Assembly (NCBI GenBank): GCA_047600785.1
Contig: JASGKH010000001.1
Span: 868,001 to 932,000 of the forward strand
Direction: 5' to 3'
DNA from: Breznakibacter sp047600785
GTDB taxonomy: Bacteria > Bacteroidota > Bacteroidia > Bacteroidales > Marinilabiliaceae
DNA: 64,000 nt
Part shown: positions 62,406 to 64,000 of the stretch, in pieces
How the letters are laid out: each line of letters starts with the position of its first letter
Numbering within the stretch: the stretch's first letter is position 1
Notes under the pieces: generated by a model
Databases searched by the model: none
The model's input: only the letters and a program-made list of their open reading frames with translations
What the model was told of the DNA's origin: nothing
Program-made: the position numbers and the translations under genes

Positions 62406-62718
62406 TCATCCTACTTTTTATGCCATCCCCGGCAGAGGTCCAAAATCCTGTCGGGGATAACCGATAATTGTTTGTGCGTCCCGTATGGAACGGCAATGAC
62501 CTGCATGGTGCAAGGGGACTGGTTTTGTGCCAACAGTATGTAACCATGTGCCGTATCTCCATGCATAGATCCGGCATTTAACGGCAGCGACGACCCTTGT
62601 CCTGCCCGGCATATCCATTGGTCCGGCATTCATATTCTTCTTTTGCTTACCGGTCGGACACCTTTATCCGGCATCGAAATGAAATATTGGTTAAACACCC
62701 ATTCAATTAACTTTTATC
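62406..62718. other. Intergenic gap of 313 bp with a weak hairpin and a possible minus-strand fragment
   Basis: CCCCGGCAG (62427-62435) and CTGTCGGGG (62448-62456) form a 9-bp stem with one wobble just after the GH105 stop, perhaps a terminator, though no T-run follows. On the minus strand 62411-62629 is open for 72 codons (MPDQWICRAGQGSS start, GDTAHGYILLAQNQ inside) with a stop directly before its ATG. This could be a gene fragment or chance. I recognise no domain in it. Confidence 0.35.
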
Positions 62719-64000
62719 ATGCATATTTTCCAGTTAGCATGTGCATTGTGGGCACTCGGTTGTTTGCTCCCTTCGCATGCATTATCGCAATCGGCCGAAA
62801 ACCATTGGAGCAATACAGAACGTCAATTGCGTTATGAACCCAGCGGCACTGATTTTGTCATTGTTAACGGAACCAAACGTTTTAACCGGGCCTTGTACGG
62901 CACCCATACCGCATTTCGTATCGAAACGGGCGATCTGCCCGAGTTCGCCATGTACATGCCCGGCTTCGGAGGGAACATACGTTTGGGAATCATACGGAAC
63001 GGCCAAAGCATTTGGTTGACGCAGGCCCGGCGCATCGAAGCCCGGTACAAAGGGGCGGCCATGGATTACCTGATTACCGACCCGTTGCTGGGTGATGCGG
63101 TATTGACCGTTCATGTACTTGCCCTGTCCGATGCCGAAGGCATGGTGGTAAAAGTATTGTCCGACGAACCATTGCCCGATGTGTCGCTGGTATGTGTCTA
63201 TGGTGGTGGGACCGGAAAGAAGTTTCGCCGTGACGGGGATATGAACACTGATCCGGAATCGATATTTTATCTCACGCCCCAGAATTGTAATGGGACGGTA
63301 GTTGAAGTGGCGGACAACCGTTTTGTCTTGCAGTACGGGAACGGTCGGGAATTTTCCGACACCCAGGTGTTTTCGGGTGATGACACGCTACGCTTCGGTG
63401 GACAGAAAGAAATGAAGAAACTGGTGGGAGGATTTTTCCCGTCCAACGCCCAATTGCAGGTGGGCGATGCGGCCAGTGCGTTGAAATCGCCAATTGATGC
63501 GGTGTCCGGAACCATGTCCGATGCCCCTGTCCTGGTCGGTAAGATTGATGGCATCGACAAGAACGGACATTGCCTGCTTTGGAAAGTTCCCCAAACGTCA
63601 CGCGACCTGAGTTTCTCGTCTTCGGCGGCAACAATCGCATTCCGGAAGGCCGAAGATGCCCGCCGGGCCCTGGTTGGTCGCGTTGTCGTCCAAACCCCCG
63701 ATGCATATATCAACACTTTAGGCCCGACCTTGGCTGCGGCGGCCGATGGCATTTGGGAACACCCCACGTATCTGCACGGTGCCATTGGCTGGCGCATGAG
63801 GCTCAATGGCTGGCGCGGCCCTTACACGGCCGACCCGCTTGGCTGGCATGACCGTGCCCAGGCCCACATTGCGGCCTATGCCAAATCGCAAGTCACTTCG
63901 CCCGACAGCGGCCCCAGTGTACCCGACCCTGAAACCAACTGGGCGCGCCAGGAAGAAAAAATGGGGAATGCACTTTTTACCAGCGGGTACATCTGTCGAA
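62719..64000 (+). CDS. Exported DUF4450-like protein, incomplete at window end
   Basis: The open frame runs from the ATG at 62719 to the end of the window (427 residues so far) with no stop. The leader is IFQLACALWALGCLLPSHALSQ. The mature start RYEPSGTDFVIVNGTKRF, RALYGTHTAFRIETGDLPEF and MYMPGFGGNIRLGI resemble DUF4450 proteins of Bacteroidota, found near pectin and rhamnogalacturonan enzymes. Later helical segments (TLAAAADGIWEHPTYLHGA, GWRMRLNGWRGPY) look like an (alpha/alpha)6 hydrolase core. Function is not established from sequence; a glycoside hydrolase role is inference. It is the last gene and continues beyond the window. Confidence 0.7.
   Translation, partial: MHIFQLACALWALGCLLPSHALSQSAENHWSNTERQLRYEPSGTDFVIVNGTKRFNRALYGTHTAFRIETGDLPEFAMYMPGFGGNIRLGIIRNGQSIWLTQARRIEARYKGAAMDYLITDPLLGDAVLTVHVLALSDAEGMVVKVLSDEPLPDVSLVCVYGGGTGKKFRRDGDMNTDPESIFYLTPQNCNGTVVEVADNRFVLQYGNGREFSDTQVFSGDDTLRFGGQKEMKKLVGGFFPSNAQLQVGDAASALKSPIDAVSGTMSDAPVLVGKIDGIDKNGHCLLWKVPQTSRDLSFSSSAATIAFRKAEDARRALVGRVVVQTPDAYINTLGPTLAAAADGIWEHPTYLHGAIGWRMRLNGWRGPYTADPLGWHDRAQAHIAAYAKSQVTSPDSGPSVPDPETNWARQEEKMGNALFTSGYICR

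Noticed and set aside
1..64000. CRISPR arrays, tRNA or rRNA genes, insertion sequences
   Set aside because: No regularly spaced repeats, no cloverleaf or rRNA-like sequence and no transposase frame were recognised; a tRNAscan or Infernal run would be more sensitive than reading.

Overview
The window comes from a member of the Bacteroidota. Four things point there: perfect matches to the Bacteroidetes promoter (-33 TTTG-like, -7 TAnnTTTG), lack of Shine-Dalgarno spacing before starts, many exported or lipobox-bearing glycoside hydrolases in one long co-oriented block, and a C-terminal domain typical of type IX secretion on the 1198-residue pectate lyase-like protein. That last trait argues against Bacteroides itself and for an environmental or fermentative relative. 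Species cannot be told from sequence reading alone.

Layout. 1-4631: amino acid and peptide genes (end of a YfcC-type transporter, isoaspartyl dipeptidase, M14 zinc carboxypeptidase, lysine 6-transaminase-like enzyme). 4642-8117: an ABC-ATPase of the ModF type (minus strand), an exported GH43 with a discoidin-like tail, and a lone AbrB/MazE-like protein. 8281-19512: a GntR/UTRA regulator divergent from a six-gene operon encoding a complete 2-oxoacid dehydrogenase complex (E2, E3, fused E1 alpha-beta), a PHP-domain protein, a fused class II aldolase/short-chain dehydrogenase and a sorbose-1-phosphate-reductase-like dehydrogenase, closed by a strong hairpin. 19600-20894: a DHHW/AlgX-like pseudogene remnant and an SDR. 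20947-27286: an L-rhamnose regulon (divergent AraC activator; permease, isomerase, kinase, aldolase). 27365-64000: about 36 kb of secreted carbohydrate-active enzymes, all on the plus strand, with the rhamnose mutarotase gene inside.

How it fits together. The CAZyme block has the tools for pectin and especially rhamnogalacturonan I: PL11 and a PL1-like lyase, two GH28, two GH105, CE12 and SASA-type esterases, GH106 alpha-L-rhamnosidase, GH51 and GH43 arabinosidases, GH2 and GH42 beta-galactosidases, and GH31. Released L-rhamnose would be interconverted by RhaM and catabolised by the adjacent rha operon to DHAP and L-lactaldehyde. The GntR operon has no sugar transporter or kinase of its own. 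It may process C3 products or an internally made sugar phosphate into acyl-CoA; this is inference and the most interesting unresolved part of the window. No SusC/SusD pair or hybrid two-component regulator is visible in the window.

No rRNA, tRNA, CRISPR array or insertion sequence was recognised. Two genes are broken by apparent single-base losses (19651-19656 and near 28138).
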